Assembly: GCA_028023455.1 (NCBI GenBank)
Contig: JAQFVV010012547.1
Span: 184,001 to 248,000, forward strand
Origin: Epiperipatus broadwayi
Lineage: Eukaryota > Onychophora > Udeonychophora > Euonychophora > Peripatidae
Length of the DNA stretch: 64,000 nucleotides
Reading direction: 5' to 3'
How positions within the stretch are numbered: position 1 is the first letter of the stretch; each line of letters opens with the position of its first letter. Made by a program: the position numbers and the translations under genes. Shown piece after piece: positions 1-13,883 of the stretch. Below the pieces are notes generated by a model. That model saw only the letters and a list, made by a program, of their open reading frames with translations. It was not told where the DNA came from and searched no databases.

Positions 1-1503
1 TTTATTGTGGACCATTCATGATAATGAATGGTATTTTGAGTATTAATGATATTTACTTTTTGATAATGCTGGTTGATGGTTAATTATGCTTTTAGTTGCT
101 CTTCTGATCTCTCAATGATCTCACAGAGATTATCTAATCTCATGCTCTCCTTAAATATTTAATTATATATACTTTTGTAAATTATTGATTTTGTATTTAC
201 TGTGGGTGATGATTTTCCATCACCCCAGGTTTATCTTTCTAATACCCCATCCCGTTACAATATATTCATTGTTCACATTTCAAATACATTATATCTTAAT
301 AAGGCACTTATTTATAGATTTATAAATGTAATAATACATCTGTAAATATTTTAAAAACTAAATTTTTTCAATCAATTGCAAAATAATAATTTAATAAAAT
401 AAATTGATATTTATCAATATAAGTGTATTTATATATATTATGAAATAAATTAAAGGTTTTTAACATGTAGGATGTTTACAACTTGGAAATAAAAGGTGCT
501 AGATGTACAAGAAATTGCCATTAATTCAATTATAAAAAATTTAGCAACTTCTATACATTTTACAATTTTAGCATGAATTATAATTTTCTTTTGTAACGTT
601 TTTTATTTATGTTTGAATACATATGCATTAAATAATAATTAACCCAAAACAGTAAAGAAAATTAATAAATGTGTACATTTGAAAATAAAATTAAAGAAAA
701 AAAAAATCATGTCACTAATAAGCCAAATTGATATGAATGTCATTTTAATTTTTTTAATTCTACTTAATTTATGATTTTGAAATTTTCTTAGAAAATGACA
801 ATTGAAAACTTGAATACAGATGTTTAAAAAAAAAACAATTTATTATTTAAATACAAGTATAATTTATATACTTGGAGTTTAGATGTAATATAGGGGATTT
901 GAACACAGAGTTTCAGTGGATAGCTGAAGGGAGCTTGAAAATCTGTGTTTAAATCCCCTATATTACAAAAAATTGTTGTAACTGATTCTCAAAAAAAGAT
1001 TTATTTAAATTGGAAAATCTTCACAGTTATAAGACAAAGTGAAACAAAAATGCAAATTGCCAAATAAGTTGACCTTCATTTTAAATAAGAAATTAAGGGA
1101 GAAAAATTGTTAAATGCATATATTTTTTTATTATTATGCTATATAAGCATAAAAATATTTAATAAAAGATTAAAATTAATAGAGAAAGAATTATTATTTA
1201 TTATTTACTTTTAATAAAGTGAGAAAGAAAAAACTAACCATTAGATATTAATTTTTTATTATTGTTATTGTATAAATATGCCTTATCTACAGTGTAAATA
1301 TATATCCAATACTGTAGATATTAAATGTAATTGATATTGAATGTTTGTTTAAATTTTCAGTGAGAATATAAGTGCTTTAAAATATAAGAAGTTTATAATG
1401 AAAGAATGAAAAAGTAAGAAATTTATTGTTGAATTATTGTTTCTGTTCACTTAATTCTCTCAAAAGGCTAAGAAACTGATCATTAAAAATTTTGCTTTAC
1501 TAT
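1..1503. other. AT-rich non-coding flank
   Basis: No coding region or recognised family was found. It contains homopolymer A and T runs and one strong inverted repeat (890-965, listed separately). It may be upstream intron of the VPS13D-like gene or intergenic DNA. Confidence 0.5.
890..965. repeat. Hairpin-forming inverted repeat with B-box-like arm
   Basis: GTAATATAGGGGATTTGAAC at the left is answered by GTTTAAATCCCCTATATTAC at the right, around roughly 30 bases. GTTTAAATCC in the right arm resembles a tRNA B box, so this could be two fused ends of a tRNA-derived repeat. Confidence 0.6.
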
Positions 1504-3276
1504 TGTACCGCTAATGAACAGCGCTATATGTTTTGTAATAGTTGTACAGAAAAATATAATTAGTTTAAAGATTTTAAGTGAAATTTTAAAGAAATAAAAG
1601 AAATACTGCAGAATCATTTATCAATAAATGATTGGAGTAAATTTTGTTAAAAGAAATAAATAAAAGTTTTAAGAAATAGAAATATAATTTAGAAAGTTTG
1701 AAGAGTTTTTGTTTTTAGAAATGCAGATCGCCAAAAGACAAAGCGCTATGTCATCTTGTTATAATAAAGTTTTGCTAGTTAAAGCACGAGTAGAGGGGGG
1801 AAATTTAACTAAGTAAAAAGTTAAAAAATAGAGTTCTCTCTTTTTATAAACTTAAAGAAAAAAAAAATGTGCGTATGTAAAAATGAAAATAGAATTAAAA
1901 TGTGAAAGGAAAGTGTATAAAACTTAAAATCCATTTAAAGATTGCTCAGCCGATAAACAGAAGAAAGGGAATAATAACTATAAATTGCAGTAAATGGAAA
2001 CAATGGAAAATAATTCAAGACAATATCTTATCCAAAGGCCAGATTAATCTATGCAAGTATGCAGATTAAAACACAATGGGAATGTAATTAATAAAATTTA
2101 TAAATTAATTAAACTAGATCGGAGTGATAAGTAGAGAGACAATAAAGAGAAATCATATAAAAGGACTGAAAATCCATTCATCATTGTTTTTGATTCTTTA
2201 TTCAGCTTCATTCATAGCTATTATTAAGATTAAGATTGTACTTGTATTTCTACCATGGAAGAGTTCCAGAGAAGAGAAGACTGGAAAAGCCACTAGCATG
2301 CCCAGAATGCAATTGTCTTCACATTTACTGATGAACCATCTAATACCATGCTGTGCTAGACAGTCACCGGAGTATGCTGCCAGTCTCCAGTCCTGGTCCT
2401 CCAGAACATCAGAAATCCTCCATTTAGAAGTCATGCCCACTTAATAATCTGAACAGTCAATGAATGTCTATCTCAGAAACACAGAAAGTCAGCCAGTAGC
2501 CAAAACCATTAATGAAGTTCAAAAATCCAACTGGTTGGTGACCAATATAATAGAAGAAAGAGAAGAGTCATATTACCAGAAGTATAGAAGTGCCAAAAAC
2601 CTAGGTAATTATGAATTTCTTTATTCCCATTCATGAACAGATCTTATTCAAATAAAAGACTTTGTTAGAATTTGATATCCATAGCAAGCTTTAAGTGCCT
2701 CCCATAATTATTATATAAAATAAACATTAGTATGTGCGTGTGTATTTAATCTTCTCATAATATATTTTAATTAATATGTGCAAAGCTTTCCTTTGAGTAG
2801 TGAATTTATATGTCAAAGGGTGTGTCTTTTTGCAGATCTATAATGTTTTAATTATATTATTCTTTATTATTATGTATTTTACTAAAAGTGTGCTTAAACG
2901 AATTTATAATTTTCTTTTTTATAACATTCTTTACTTTTTTTTTAATTAGAAGTATTTAAAATAAATTGTTTGTTTGCTAGTTATTGTTTGGTCCGTTCCC
3001 TTTAATAATTATGCCACTAATGTCTTTAATTAAATGTAAGCATTAAGTCTACTATAGTTTGTCTTTCTACAAATAAATAAAAGAGTTAGTTAGGGATTAA
3101 TCAAGAGCTAAATTGTTTACCTGTTATGCAGGCATGCTAGGCATGCTAATTATTAAACAATTCAAAACAAAACAACACTCTCCATATAGTAGTGCCATCT
3201 TGTGCTAACAAGAGCAAACAATGGATGCCAGAAGGCTTGTGCATAAAATCCCTATCTAATGCCTACTCATCCAATA

Positions 3277-3318
3277 TCCCCAGACTAGTTTCTGGCTTGT
3301 GGCCTTCATCAGTGAGGA
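3277..3318 (-). ncRNA. Type I hammerhead ribozyme motif, array A unit 1
   Basis: Read on the minus strand: stem I UCCUCA pairs with UGGGGA (six pairs, one G-U). Between them lie the core CUGAUGA, stem II GGC-CACAA-GCC, GAAA, the palindromic stem III ACUAGU (counting the last A of GAAA), and cleavage-site C at position 3283. All core bases are consensus. An A-A apposition at the base of stem II replaces the usual G-C pair and could lower activity. Confidence 0.72.
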
Positions 3319-3736
3319 GCCTTGGATCTGAGAGCACTGCACCTAGATCTTAGGATCTAATGCAACCCTCCAGCACCCACCTTTTAACTCTATTTAACTA
3401 CAAAACCATAGAATAAATTGAAAACACTATTAATATTTTCAATCCAAGATCAATAGCTTATATAGTCATATGGGTCTGAACTCAATTCAGTACCCATACA
3501 TTTTTTCTTTGCTCTTTAACAACCATAGCCACCACTATCCTATTAGGCAGGATTGGTGTTAAACCACTAAACATCACATGATCACTATCTCATACTAGCA
3601 CAATAATTGTTATTAAACAATTCAAAACAAAACAACACTCTCCATATAGTAGTGCCATCTTGTGCTAACAAGAGCAATCAATGGATGCCAGAAGGCTTGT
3701 GCATAAAATCCCTATCTAATGCCTACTCATCCAATA

Positions 3737-3778
3737 TCCCCAGACTAGTTTCTGGCTTGTGGCCTTCATCAGTGAGGA
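3737..3778 (-). ncRNA. Hammerhead ribozyme motif, array A unit 2
   Basis: Same bases as the copy at 3277-3318 across the whole motif. Confidence 0.72.
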
Positions 3779-4410
3779 GCCTTGGATCTGAGAGCACTGC
3801 ACCTAGATCTTAGGATCTAATCCAACCCTCCAGCACCCACCTTTTAACTCTATTTAACTACAAAACCATGAGAATGAAATTGAAAACACTATTAATATTT
3901 TCAATCCAAGATCAATAGCTTATATAGTCATATGGGTCTGAACTCAATTCAGTACCCATACATTTTGGTGTCTTTGGCTCTTTAACAACCATAGCCACCA
4001 CTATCCTATTAGGCAGGATTGGTGTTAAACCACTAAACATCACATGATCACTATCTCATACTAGCACAATAATTGTTATTAAACAATTCAAAACAAAACA
4101 ACACTCTCCATATAGTAGTGCCATCTTGTGATCATGCTAATTATAACTTATGATTAGCTGGCACCTGAGGTTTTATCTCAAATAAATAGAAATGCTTTGG
4201 ATGGCAAGGGTTTGAATTTAGCAGCTGAGAAGTTCTATAGCCTGGGAATGTGGCCGCGGGTTATACTTTGTATAGCCTCAGTCTGGGTATAGGTGCCATT
4301 GGTCTTATCCATCTTCTGTATTTGACTTCTCTGCTTGAAGGACCGGTTTGCTGCAATAATAAAAATGCAGCCAGAGTAGATCGAGATTTGTTGTTTGTAT
4401 AATTAGGGCA

Positions 4411-6876
4411 ATTGTTCTCCTATCCAATTCAATTGGCTTTCCAACTTTGGTGCAGAACTGTCATAAGTTACTAGTAATTATAAACGTAATTAAAGTAGAA
4501 TTAAAAGTTTGAGAAGAAAGTTGTGAAGAAACTCTAAATTGCATCATTATAAATACAAAAAGTGGTGTACAGTGTAAAAAGAGAAGGGTCCAAAGCAAAC
4601 AAATTATAATCTAAATGAAAAGAGAGAGTCTAAAGAGGTAGATATTTTAGGCAGATTGGGGTATTGAGGATAATGTGGAGACAGAAAGGACTAAGCGGAT
4701 TGAAGACTGTTGCATGCTTCATTTAAGAAAAAAAAAGGTGGAAATAGAAATAAACAAAAATAAGTGAAAGTAAAAATTTATAAAAAAAAAAGAATTAGAA
4801 TTATTAATGTGCACCTGGGCAAAAGCAAAGATGGAGGCTGAAGGTAAAGAACAAAAATCGAGCAGTGAGAAAGAGGCAAAACTCTCTATACAGTAATGTC
4901 ACTCAGAAAGGGTGATCAGGTGATGTTCAGTGAAAAAGAGGGAACATGTGAGGAAATAGAGAAAATATAGGTACAGATAAGGTAACAGAAATGCTGATGG
5001 AAGAAATAAGACAGTGGAGGTTGGAAACTATGAAAGCATGACAAGAGAGTAATGAAAGACTAGAGAACATAACAAGAAATTTGGATAACTAATAATGAGA
5101 GTAGACAAATTAGAAGAGATGAGAAGGAAAAGGAAAGGAATAGATATAAGTAAGTCAGCGGTAGAAAATAGTGTAGATATTACAAATAAAAAAGTGAATT
5201 AGAAAACATATAATTTTGAACAAAAACCAGAAAATGAGTTTGCTTTAAGAATTAAGCTGGAAACAGAAATTATTTTTAACTTGAAGGATAAGCCCGGATA
5301 TGGAAATAAATCTGTACTGAACATAGTGAGAAGGGAATAGAAAGAGTAGAGATAGCAGAATTAAAAGACAAGAAAGTGAAAAACATAAAAATGAACATGT
5401 ACTTAAAGAAGGACCCTGCTAAGATCCCGAAATGTATAAGAGTAAGTTGTGAGAGTTTATGAAAGCACCCGACAGCACAAGACTTGAGTATGGAACTAAA
5501 GAAGAGAGATTTAAACTCTTTGAAAGAGAAAGAAGTTGAAATGTTCTAGATATTATAAATTACAATGGGGATCAAAGTAATTGGGATACAAATGATAAGC
5601 ATAGATTGTCGTATGGCAGTAAAAGAAAGGGGAAAGGCAAAGGTAATATTCGCGAACTGGAAACTAATCGCCTGGAACACCAACTCAGGCCTAGAAATGG
5701 CTTGAGATTCTCTAGTCTGAGCGAGGACAGCAGAAGTAAAAAGGAACCGCCTGATAAAGATTAGGCTAGTAATTTAAAGGAAACAAGAAGGATTTGTAGA
5801 TGACGAAAATAAATCAACATTCTGATTATGACAAATAAGATAACATTAGTAAATAAAAAAAAAGTTTCAGAAAGAGATAAAATTTGGTAAATAAAATGAA
5901 ATGTTTTTCAAGAAGTAATAATGGAAGCAAATGAAAGATAAAATATTTTTTTCTGGAATACATGCATGTCAATAAAAGCAAAGCTAAATAAATGATTTAA
6001 AATAATGTTTATGAGGGTTAATATAGAATAAAAATAAATAAATAAAATAAACGAAATGCACTATAAATAGTCATTAGTATAAGCATGGAGTGTCTGAAGA
6101 ATTGGAGTTGAAAGGAAGGAGGGTGGAATGAGAAAGTAAAGATGGAAGGAAACATAATAAGTGTACACAGTAGTGCTGTGTGAAGGTAGTACCCATAATG
6201 GACTAAACAGGGGAGTAGTTCTCAGGGTGAAGATCCAGAAGAGAAATTCCTGGACCCATCCAAATTTCACTGGGTGAAATAGTCCCAATTCATATTTAAA
6301 AATGCGCACTGGGAACCACCAATATAAGATGCAAGTCAGTTCTTGGAGAAAATCCCCACATATCATGAATATCAATAGGATAAGCCGAATAGGTCAGTCG
6401 AGAAATCCTGCCATTTGCAGCAACCCTTTTTTTACTTTCTAGAATGCAGACCCATTGGAGCAAGTCATGGGCTCATCCAGTTGATTGGTAGAAAAAACCC
6501 AGCATAGAAACTAAATTTATATATATATACGTGTAAATCGGTACAAGCCAGGCTAATCCTGCATCTGGCTCATTCAAAACCCCTGTACACATCAGAAAGA
6601 TATGTGTTGCTCCTCGTGGTCGTCGCACAGGACTTAATTGTTGAAACCAACATTGTACAGCCTGGAAGGAAGAATAGTTTAAGAAAGATCACCCTCATCG
6701 CTGTAGACATCACAGCACCTCCAAAAACATATTGACAAAGGATAGAACCCTAAATCAAAAGTAGAAGCAGTGATATCGAAACAAATAATCATTAGTAATT
6801 AAAGGGGAAAAGTATAAGTAATTATTAGAGATAAAATGGGTCAAACAGATGCATTTTATTCTCAAACGGAGGACGG
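4411..6876 (+). pseudogene. Decayed internal region of LTR element, gag-like
   Basis: A possible gag start at 4831 reads MEAEGKEQKSSSEKEAKLS before a stop. 4900-5200 is rich in charged, coiled-coil-like coding with many stops, and 5222-5330 reads EQKPENEFALRIKLETEI and onward. No zinc knuckle, protease or reverse transcriptase was recognised. Assignment as gag rests on position and composition only. Confidence 0.4.
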
Positions 6877-8825
6877 TGTAATGCACCACTAGTGAGCAGC
6901 ACTACATGTTTTGTAATATTTGTATAGAAAAATATAATTAGTTTAAAGATTTTAAACAAAATTTTAAAGAAATAGAAAAAATACTGCGGAATGATTTATC
7001 AATAAATAATTGGAGTAAATTTTGTTAAAAAAAATAAGTAAAAGTTTTAAGAAATAGAAATATAATTTAGAAAGTTTGAAAGTTTTAAGAAATAGAAATA
7101 TAATTTAGAAAGTTTGAAGAGTTTTGTTTTTCGAAATGCAGATTGCCAAAAAACAAAGCGCTGCGTCATCTTGTTATAATAAAATGTTTCTAGTTAAAGA
7201 ATGAGTAGAGGGGGAGAAATTTAACTAAGTAAAAAGTTAAAATTAGAGTTCTCTCTTTTCATAAACTTAAAAAAAAAGACTGTATATAAAAATGAAAATA
7301 GAATTAAAATGTGAAAGGAAAGCATATAAAACTTAAAATCCACTTAAAGGTTGCTCGGACAATAAACAGAAGAAAGGAATAATAACTGTAAATTGCAGTA
7401 AATGGAAACAATGGAAAATAATTCAAGACAATATCTTATCCAAAGGTCAGATTAATCTATGCCAGTATGCAGATTAAAACACAATGGGAATGTCATTAAT
7501 AAAATTTACAATTAATTAAACTAGGTCGGAGTGATAAGTAGAGGGACAATAAAGAGGAATATATAAAAGGACTGAAAATCCATTCATCATTCTTGATTAT
7601 TCTTCAGCTTCATTCATAGCAATCATTAAGATTAAGATTGTATTTGTATTACTACTGTGAAAGAGTTCCAGAGAAGAGAAGACAGGAAAAGCCATTAACA
7701 TCCCCAGAATGTGATTAGGTGTCTTCACATTTACCGAAGAACCATCTAATATCATGTCCTTCTAGACAATCACTGGAGTATGCGACCAGTCTCCAGTCCT
7801 GTCCTTCAGAACACCAGAAATCCTCCATCTAGAAGTAGTGCCCACTTAATAATCTGAACAGTCAAGGAATGTCTATCTCTAGTGAAGTGCAGAAAGTCAG
7901 CTAGGAATGTCTATCTCTAGTGAAGTTCAAAAATCCAACCAGTTGGTGACCAATACAATAGAAGAAAGAGAGAAGTCATATTCCCAGAAGTATAAAGTGC
8001 CAAAAACTTAGGTAATTATGAATTTCCTTATTCCCATTCATGAACTGATCATATTCGAATAAAAGACTTTGTTGACTTTGATAATCATAGCAATGTTTAA
8101 GTGCCTCCCATAATTATCATATAAAATAAACCCTAGTATTGCATGTGTATTTAATCTTCTCATAATATATTTTAATTAATATGTGCAAAACTTCCCTTTG
8201 AGTAGTGAATTTATATGTCAAGATGTGTGTGCATATGCAGATCTATAATGTTTTATTTATATTCTTTATTATCATGTATTTTATTAAAGTGTGCTTAACG
8301 AATTTATAATTTTCTTTATTACAACATTCTTTAATATCATATTTTTTTAATTAGAAGTATTTAAAATAAATTGTTTGTTTGCTAGTTATTGTTTGGTTGG
8401 TTTTCTTTAATAATTATGCTACTAATAGACAGTCTTTAGTTAAATATAAGCATTAAGTGGTCTACTTTTGTTTGTCTTCCTACAAATAAATAAAAGAACT
8501 AGTTAGGGATTAATCAAGCACTAAATTGTTTACCTGTTGTGCAGGCATGCTAATTATAACTTATGAATAACTGGCACCTGAGGTTTTACCTCGAAACAAA
8601 TAAAAATACTTTGGATGGCAGGGGTTTGAATTTAGCAGCTGAGAAGTTCTATAGCCTGGAAATGTGGCCACAGGTTATACTTTGTATACCCTTGGTCTGG
8701 TTATAGGTGCCGTTGGTCTTATCCACCTTCTGTATTTGGCTTCTCCACTTGAGGGGTCGGTTTGCTGCAATAGTAAAAGTGCAGCCAGAGTAGATCAAGA
8801 TTTGTTTTTGTATAATCATTGGGCT
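6877..8825 (+). repeat. Right LTR, empty-site copy for array A
   Basis: Second copy of the long repeat. It contains a 25-base internal duplication at about 7059-7116 (a repeated AAAGTTTTAAGAAATAGAAA block) not in the left copy. At 8545-8560 it holds the uninterrupted GGCATGCTAATTATAAC site. Confidence 0.7.
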
Positions 8826-9027
8826 ATGATTAGGATATGGTTTTATAACTAGTAATAGAAGTGAATGAGGAGCAGGGACGAAGACTTCCTGTATTGAATG
8901 GAATGAGGGCTTTCGTAGAAGAATTCACTAAAAAGTTCAAAAGCTTTAACTAAAATTCAATTTTAAAAATTCATTAAAATATGTACATATTCAACCTCAC
9001 AAAATTGATCCAACAAGTTACACATAC

Positions 9028-9547
9028 AAACATAAAAAAAGAAGAATGAACTATTCAAACTCATTATTTTTTGTATGGAATTTTTATTGATTTTCAATTT
9101 TTTTTGCCAACAGTTGAATTGGTTTTATACAAGATAAATAATGAGTTTGACTATCCCATTATTTGTTGATTATAAGAAGTTCAAACAATGTTAAAGTTAA
9201 AACTTAAGAATGTTAAAAGCATTTGGAAGATAAAAATATCTTGATAATGTATTATCTATACTTAAACAGGCCACGGTCTGATTAACAGATGAGTTCCATA
9301 TTTTTTCTCTAAACTATTTTATCAAACATAAAAAAAGAAGAATGAACAATTCAAACTCATTTTTTGTATGAAAGTTCTGTTAACTTTCAATTTTTTTACC
9401 ACATATAAGGCAAATAATAAATTTAACCATCGTATTGTATTATTCACATTATTTGTTGATTAAAAGAAGTTCAAACAATGCTAAAATGTAATTAATAGTT
9501 AAAATTTAAGAATGTTAAAAGCATTTATAAAATAAAAGTATCGATAA
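9028..9547. repeat. Imperfect tandem duplication of about 220 bp units
   Basis: 9028-9245 and 9327-9547 share ordered blocks: ACATAAAAAAAGAAGAATGA, TTCAAACTCATT, TTATTTGTTGATTA, AGAAGTTCAAACAATG and AAGAATGTTAAAAGCATTT. Start spacing is about 300 bp. No coding or transposon features were recognised. Confidence 0.7.
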
Positions 9548-12460
9548 GAGAGTTCCAGATTTTTCTAGATGCATGAAATGTGTATATATTAGCTATTGCA
9601 TTGAAATTATTGCGGCAAGTAAAATAAAAACATCATTAAAAAAAAGATTATGTAGTGTATTTCTGTTGCTAAAAAAATCATACTTCATCACTTGTGAGGA
9701 GATAGGTTATTAATAGTCTTGGACATTTATTGACCGTAGAAAGTGATGGGTATGTGTTTAGTCTGGTAAAATTTATTTAAATTGCCTAAAAGTAAAAATA
9801 TTAATTTTATATTGTGTAATTGGAGGGGAGAGAGAGAAAATCTTGAAAATCAAAGAAGATTTGCTAATAAGTAAAAATAATGAAGCTAAAAGAAAAAAAC
9901 TTTTAACAGAATGATTAAGTTGTAAATGAAAAAAAAATATTTACAACTAAATAAGCTAAAAAAAAAAGTGTTATCGATGAAAAATAATATACTGATATGT
10001 CAGAACCGAATATGAAATTGTAAATAATTATAATAAAAATTTCAGAATTCCAATATTCCACCCACTGAGTTTTAAAAATCTCATTTTTGAAATACAGATT
10101 TAAATAATCTTCCAGATAAATGCATACAACAGTGCTTCAAATTTGTCAGTAAATTCATCCCTATATTTGAAGGATGATTAATCATGTCAATTGATTTTAC
10201 TCAAATTATAAACTGAGGAAAAAAAAATGTTTATGATAGGTTTTTTTATTTATAAGAAACAAAATAATTTCCACGATCATTAGACAATAAAGTCTTTAAC
10301 ATGTAATTTACAGATTATTTTTTTTTTAGCAAATAAATAGTGAGATAGATAAATATTGAATCTGAATATCATATGTGAAAATAGTCAAACATTTTTTGAA
10401 AGAAATGATAAACAATGAAAAAGGAAATTATATAAAAATTGACAGTTATAAAAATGAAGATAATATATGACTAGAGTTTCTTCTAAATTCCTTTAATTAT
10501 ACACTTGCAATTTTTTTAAAATCATAAGTCATAGTGAATTTCAGTTTTGTTATTGCCTTTGCAATTTATAAAATTATTAAAAAATGTGATCTAATAATTA
10601 CTTACACAAGAATTATTAGATTTCTATTTTAATATTGAATATGCTGTATTAAAACAAAATATTAAATATTTTAATATTAAAAATAATTTCCTCAAATTTT
10701 TTGTCTATAAATTCATTTGTATATATAAAAAATAAGTCATTTTAGATATTCTTTTTAAAATAATTGAAGAGAACTCAAAGAAATTGGCTTCTTGTTTTTT
10801 GTTTTGCTCTATTTTATTATAATTATTTTTTTTTAAAAATCTTCTGTCTCAATATTTGTTGACATGGAGTCTGTTATACAACTCTAAAATTGAGATGCCA
10901 CAATAAGTTTTGTTAAAGGGATGACAGGAAATGTTAAACTACAACTATTGATGCTCAGGTGTGGTCATTTGATTATAATATCAGAGTCTACTGATCTCAG
11001 TCTTCATCTGGAAGACATCATATGTGCATGCATATATATATAAATTGAGTTTGAGATTTTTTTTTACATTCATTTTTATGTCAATATTAAAAATTAAATC
11101 ATATTTATATTCTAGATATATTTAATAAAATATTAAAAAATATCCAGTGATACTGATAATTAGTACCATGTTTCCCTGAAAGTAAGATCTAATCATAAAA
11201 TAAGCCCTAGTTAAGATCATTGGCTAGATAGATGACTTTTATTTTACCATTGGAACACACAAGGGTCATATTGAATTATAAAATAATTTAATGTATCAAT
11301 AAAGAATATTATTGACATTAATGCTTTAAATAAATGGTAGTATAAATTAACATTGTTACTTAACTTTATGACATCAATTATAACTTTAAAATTTATTTAT
11401 ATCATTGACCTCCATGATGTATTGATTTGATTAATGTGTTAATCATAAAATGTTTGTAATGTGATGCATGTGTATATGCGCTTAACTCATGATTTACCTT
11501 TCTATTATTTAGTTTTTTTTTTTAATCAGTAGGTTTGAATTTTCTTTTTTAATGACCCTTTTTAATTTATTAATAGGTTACTTTGTATTAATTGTTAAAT
11601 TCTTTAAATGTTTAAAATTTACTTTCAATTCTAACACTACTCACTAAATTGTGGTTTGATTCTGTATCACTTCCAAATCCATTCCTTATGCTGTATTAAA
11701 TCTATTTCTGAATTAATATTCAATATCTGTTCTTATTACTTTAGATGTTTTTTGTTTTTTTTTTACGATTGGTTTTTTAATTTTTTAATTCATGGTCTTC
11801 ATCAAGTTTGGTAGTTGCCGTGAATACCTATAAAATTGTAAATTATCTAGGATTAGATTTTAGCTTTATTACCAGTCATTTATTATCTATTATTTATTGA
11901 AATGCTATTAATGAAACTTATTCTTTGTATTAAGGCACTACCTAATCCATTTTGCTTGGTTTCATCATTACAGAGATTTATGATATCTAATCTTATTTAT
12001 CTTTAATAAGAGATATTTCTTTTTTTTTTTCAGTTTTACATTATTTTATCATTTCATGTTTTAATGTGTATTGTGTGGGTCAATGTGTTCAATCTTAGGA
12101 AATAAAACTGCTGGGATATTTTATTTGCTTTATTTGGTTTTTGCAATTACATCTTGTTTGAAATACTTTACAAAATTTACCCTATAGTTATTTTGTATCA
12201 CTTGTAAATAAATCTGCCTATTGCTTACAGATTTAATTAGCACCCATTCAGTTTAATACAATTTTTGTTTATCAAATTATAAATATAAATTAAAATATGG
12301 ATAAAAAAATGTCAATAAAAAAACAAAGTTTTTGTTTATTTTGTTATAAGGAATATGAGTAGTGAATTCATGTGAAAATGATTACTTTTTTCTGTTTTAT
12401 TATTTTTTAATAATTTTCACGTTTTAAAGTTTCATTTAGTAAACTACTCATTACAGTTTT

Positions 12461-12530
12461 TTAGTTCAGTGGTAAATTGATATGTTCAAGAGCTTAAAGG
12501 TTTGGGTTGATTTCCACTCAAGAAAAAAAG
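12461..12530 (+). repeat. tRNA-like fragment, probably SINE remnant
   Basis: TTAGTTCAGTGGTAAA resembles a tRNA A box, and GGGTTGATTTCC, about 40 bases later, resembles a B box. The arms do not fold into a full tRNA. Confidence 0.4.
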
Positions 12531-13856
12531 TCTCACTTACCATTTTAGTTATGAACATCAAATGATGTTCAGAGCAATTGATCATTTGACTATTATTATT
12601 TAATAAACAATAAATTTGCCATAAAATATTATATGAATTTCAGTTTTTTTTCATACTAATTTTACTATTTATTTGTTTATACTAAGTGTATAATGAAATA
12701 TTTTTTTAAAAAAACAAAAAAAAAACAAAGCAAGTAATCTGTTTATTTTTTCTATTTTTTTTTATTACTTTTATAAGCTTGTATTCTTTAGAAATAACTA
12801 AAATTTAAATGGTTTTTTAAATTGTTCCAATTGAGGTCTAATAGAATTTATTTTCATCAAGTTAACATTTATATTATGAGACAAATATATATATAGTATT
12901 TTTTGAAAAATAAAATAAATACTGTTTATTCTCAATTTATTATTTTTCAAAAAATGGAGAAAGTAAATGATACTTACATTAAAAACATTAGAAATCTATT
13001 AAAATTGATAAATTAATGCACACTTAAAGTACTACCTAATCTTTAGATTTAACCATAATTCAGATATTATAATACAAAACTTTCTATACATTATTTGCAG
13101 AATATTTATGGGTTTATATATAAAAAGTACAGTTACCTTTTATTTATCCTACTTAAATCAGACTTTGTGTTTTTAAATACAGCAAGTGCTGTTGAAATAT
13201 TTTAGCATTGTTTTATTTTCATTTAATATATATTTATTTATATATGCAATTTTTTACCATAGTAATTACATTTACTTTAGAAATCAGATTTAATATTAAT
13301 CATAGTTTTTGATACAATTGATTTTTTTAAACTAATCATTAATTTATTATAAAAAGCAATTTATTTAATTGTTTTAATCTTTTTAATTAAAAAAAGAATA
13401 AATAAATTGACATTTATTTGCTTTGGATACATTTTCTGCTTTAAATGACCTCCAAAATCACTAAACATTTATTTATAAAATTATTTTAAAAAAGGCAAAA
13501 CTTTCAGAGAAGGAAAAAACCCCCTCGCTTTTTAATGAATAAGTAACAAAATGAGAAAAACTTGGGAGCAAAACTATTTATTTCTAAATTAAAAAAAATT
13601 AACACAACGGTTATCTCTGAATTATAAAAATTAAAAGTGAGAAAAAAGATATGATTATTATTTTTTTAATAATGGAATTGTCATTTCAAATTAAAAAATA
13701 ATAAAATCTATTCATATGGAAAAATACTGATTTGTCAACAGTAGATGTGAAAAAATAATGAATTTTAAAAATATCAAATGTTTTTATGATACTGATTTCA
13801 GGACCAAAGAAGCAGATGAATTCAGAAAAAGTGTTATAAAATGGATTCAGAGCATA

Positions 13857-13883
13857 TTGTATTGTATTGTATTGTATTGTAGT
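13857..13883. repeat. TATTG pentanucleotide microsatellite
   Basis: About five consecutive TATTG units, about 95 bases before the first visible VPS13D-like exon. Confidence 0.85.

Larger units (their letters stand above)
3151..4132 (-). mobile_element. Hammerhead repeat array A (two tandem units plus a partial)
   Basis: Units start at 3150, 3610 and 4076 (spacing 460 and 466), and the last is cut off after GTGCCATCTTGTG. CATGCTAATTAT flanks the insertion on both sides (3142-3153 and 4133-4144); the sister LTR at about 8545-8560 has this site once, without insert. Nine extra bases (GCATGCTAG type) precede the left duplication. The hammerhead motif is on the minus strand, so the RNA 5' end is at the right (CACAAGATGGCAC) and the 3' end at the left (TTGTTTAATA). 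No protein-coding capacity was recognised. Confidence 0.8.
1504..4410 (+). repeat. Left LTR, interrupted by hammerhead array A
   Basis: Matches 6877-8825 throughout, for example around the blocks at 1530-1720 and 6905-7140, and again at 4150-4400 and 8560-8810. The only large difference is the insertion at about 3142-4144. The copies have many substitutions and small indels, so the element is old. Confidence 0.7.
1504..8825 (+). mobile_element. LTR-retrotransposon-like element with about 1.9 kb LTRs, decayed
   Basis: Two long direct repeats (1504-4410 and 6877-8825, the first interrupted by hammerhead array A) flank about 2.5 kb of unique sequence. Both begin with TG, and purine-rich GGAGGACGG precedes the right copy like a polypurine tract, giving + orientation. 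A TTGGTGCAG motif lies at about 4447, shortly after the left repeat, where a primer-binding site would be expected; the same motif follows the left LTR of the 40.5 kb element. The exact LTR end is uncertain because the copies diverge after a shared TTTGTATAAT. No pol domain was found. Confidence 0.65.

Noticed and set aside
3607-3813. Open frame of 68 codons, repeated almost identically at 29148, 29614 and 30079
   Set aside because: It lies antisense across the hammerhead motif in each repeat unit. Its conservation follows from the repeat itself, and no protein family is recognisable.
8664-8852. Hydrophobic 62-codon frame resembling a small membrane protein
   Set aside because: It sits in the right LTR of the 1.5-8.8 kb element; the sister copy at about 4250-4400 has stops and changes without preserving the frame.
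11165-11250. TACCATGTTTCCCTGAAAGTA-type sequence recalling a widespread vertebrate/invertebrate MITE
   Set aside because: The similarity is from memory only, and I cannot see a matching inverted end; not enough to annotate.
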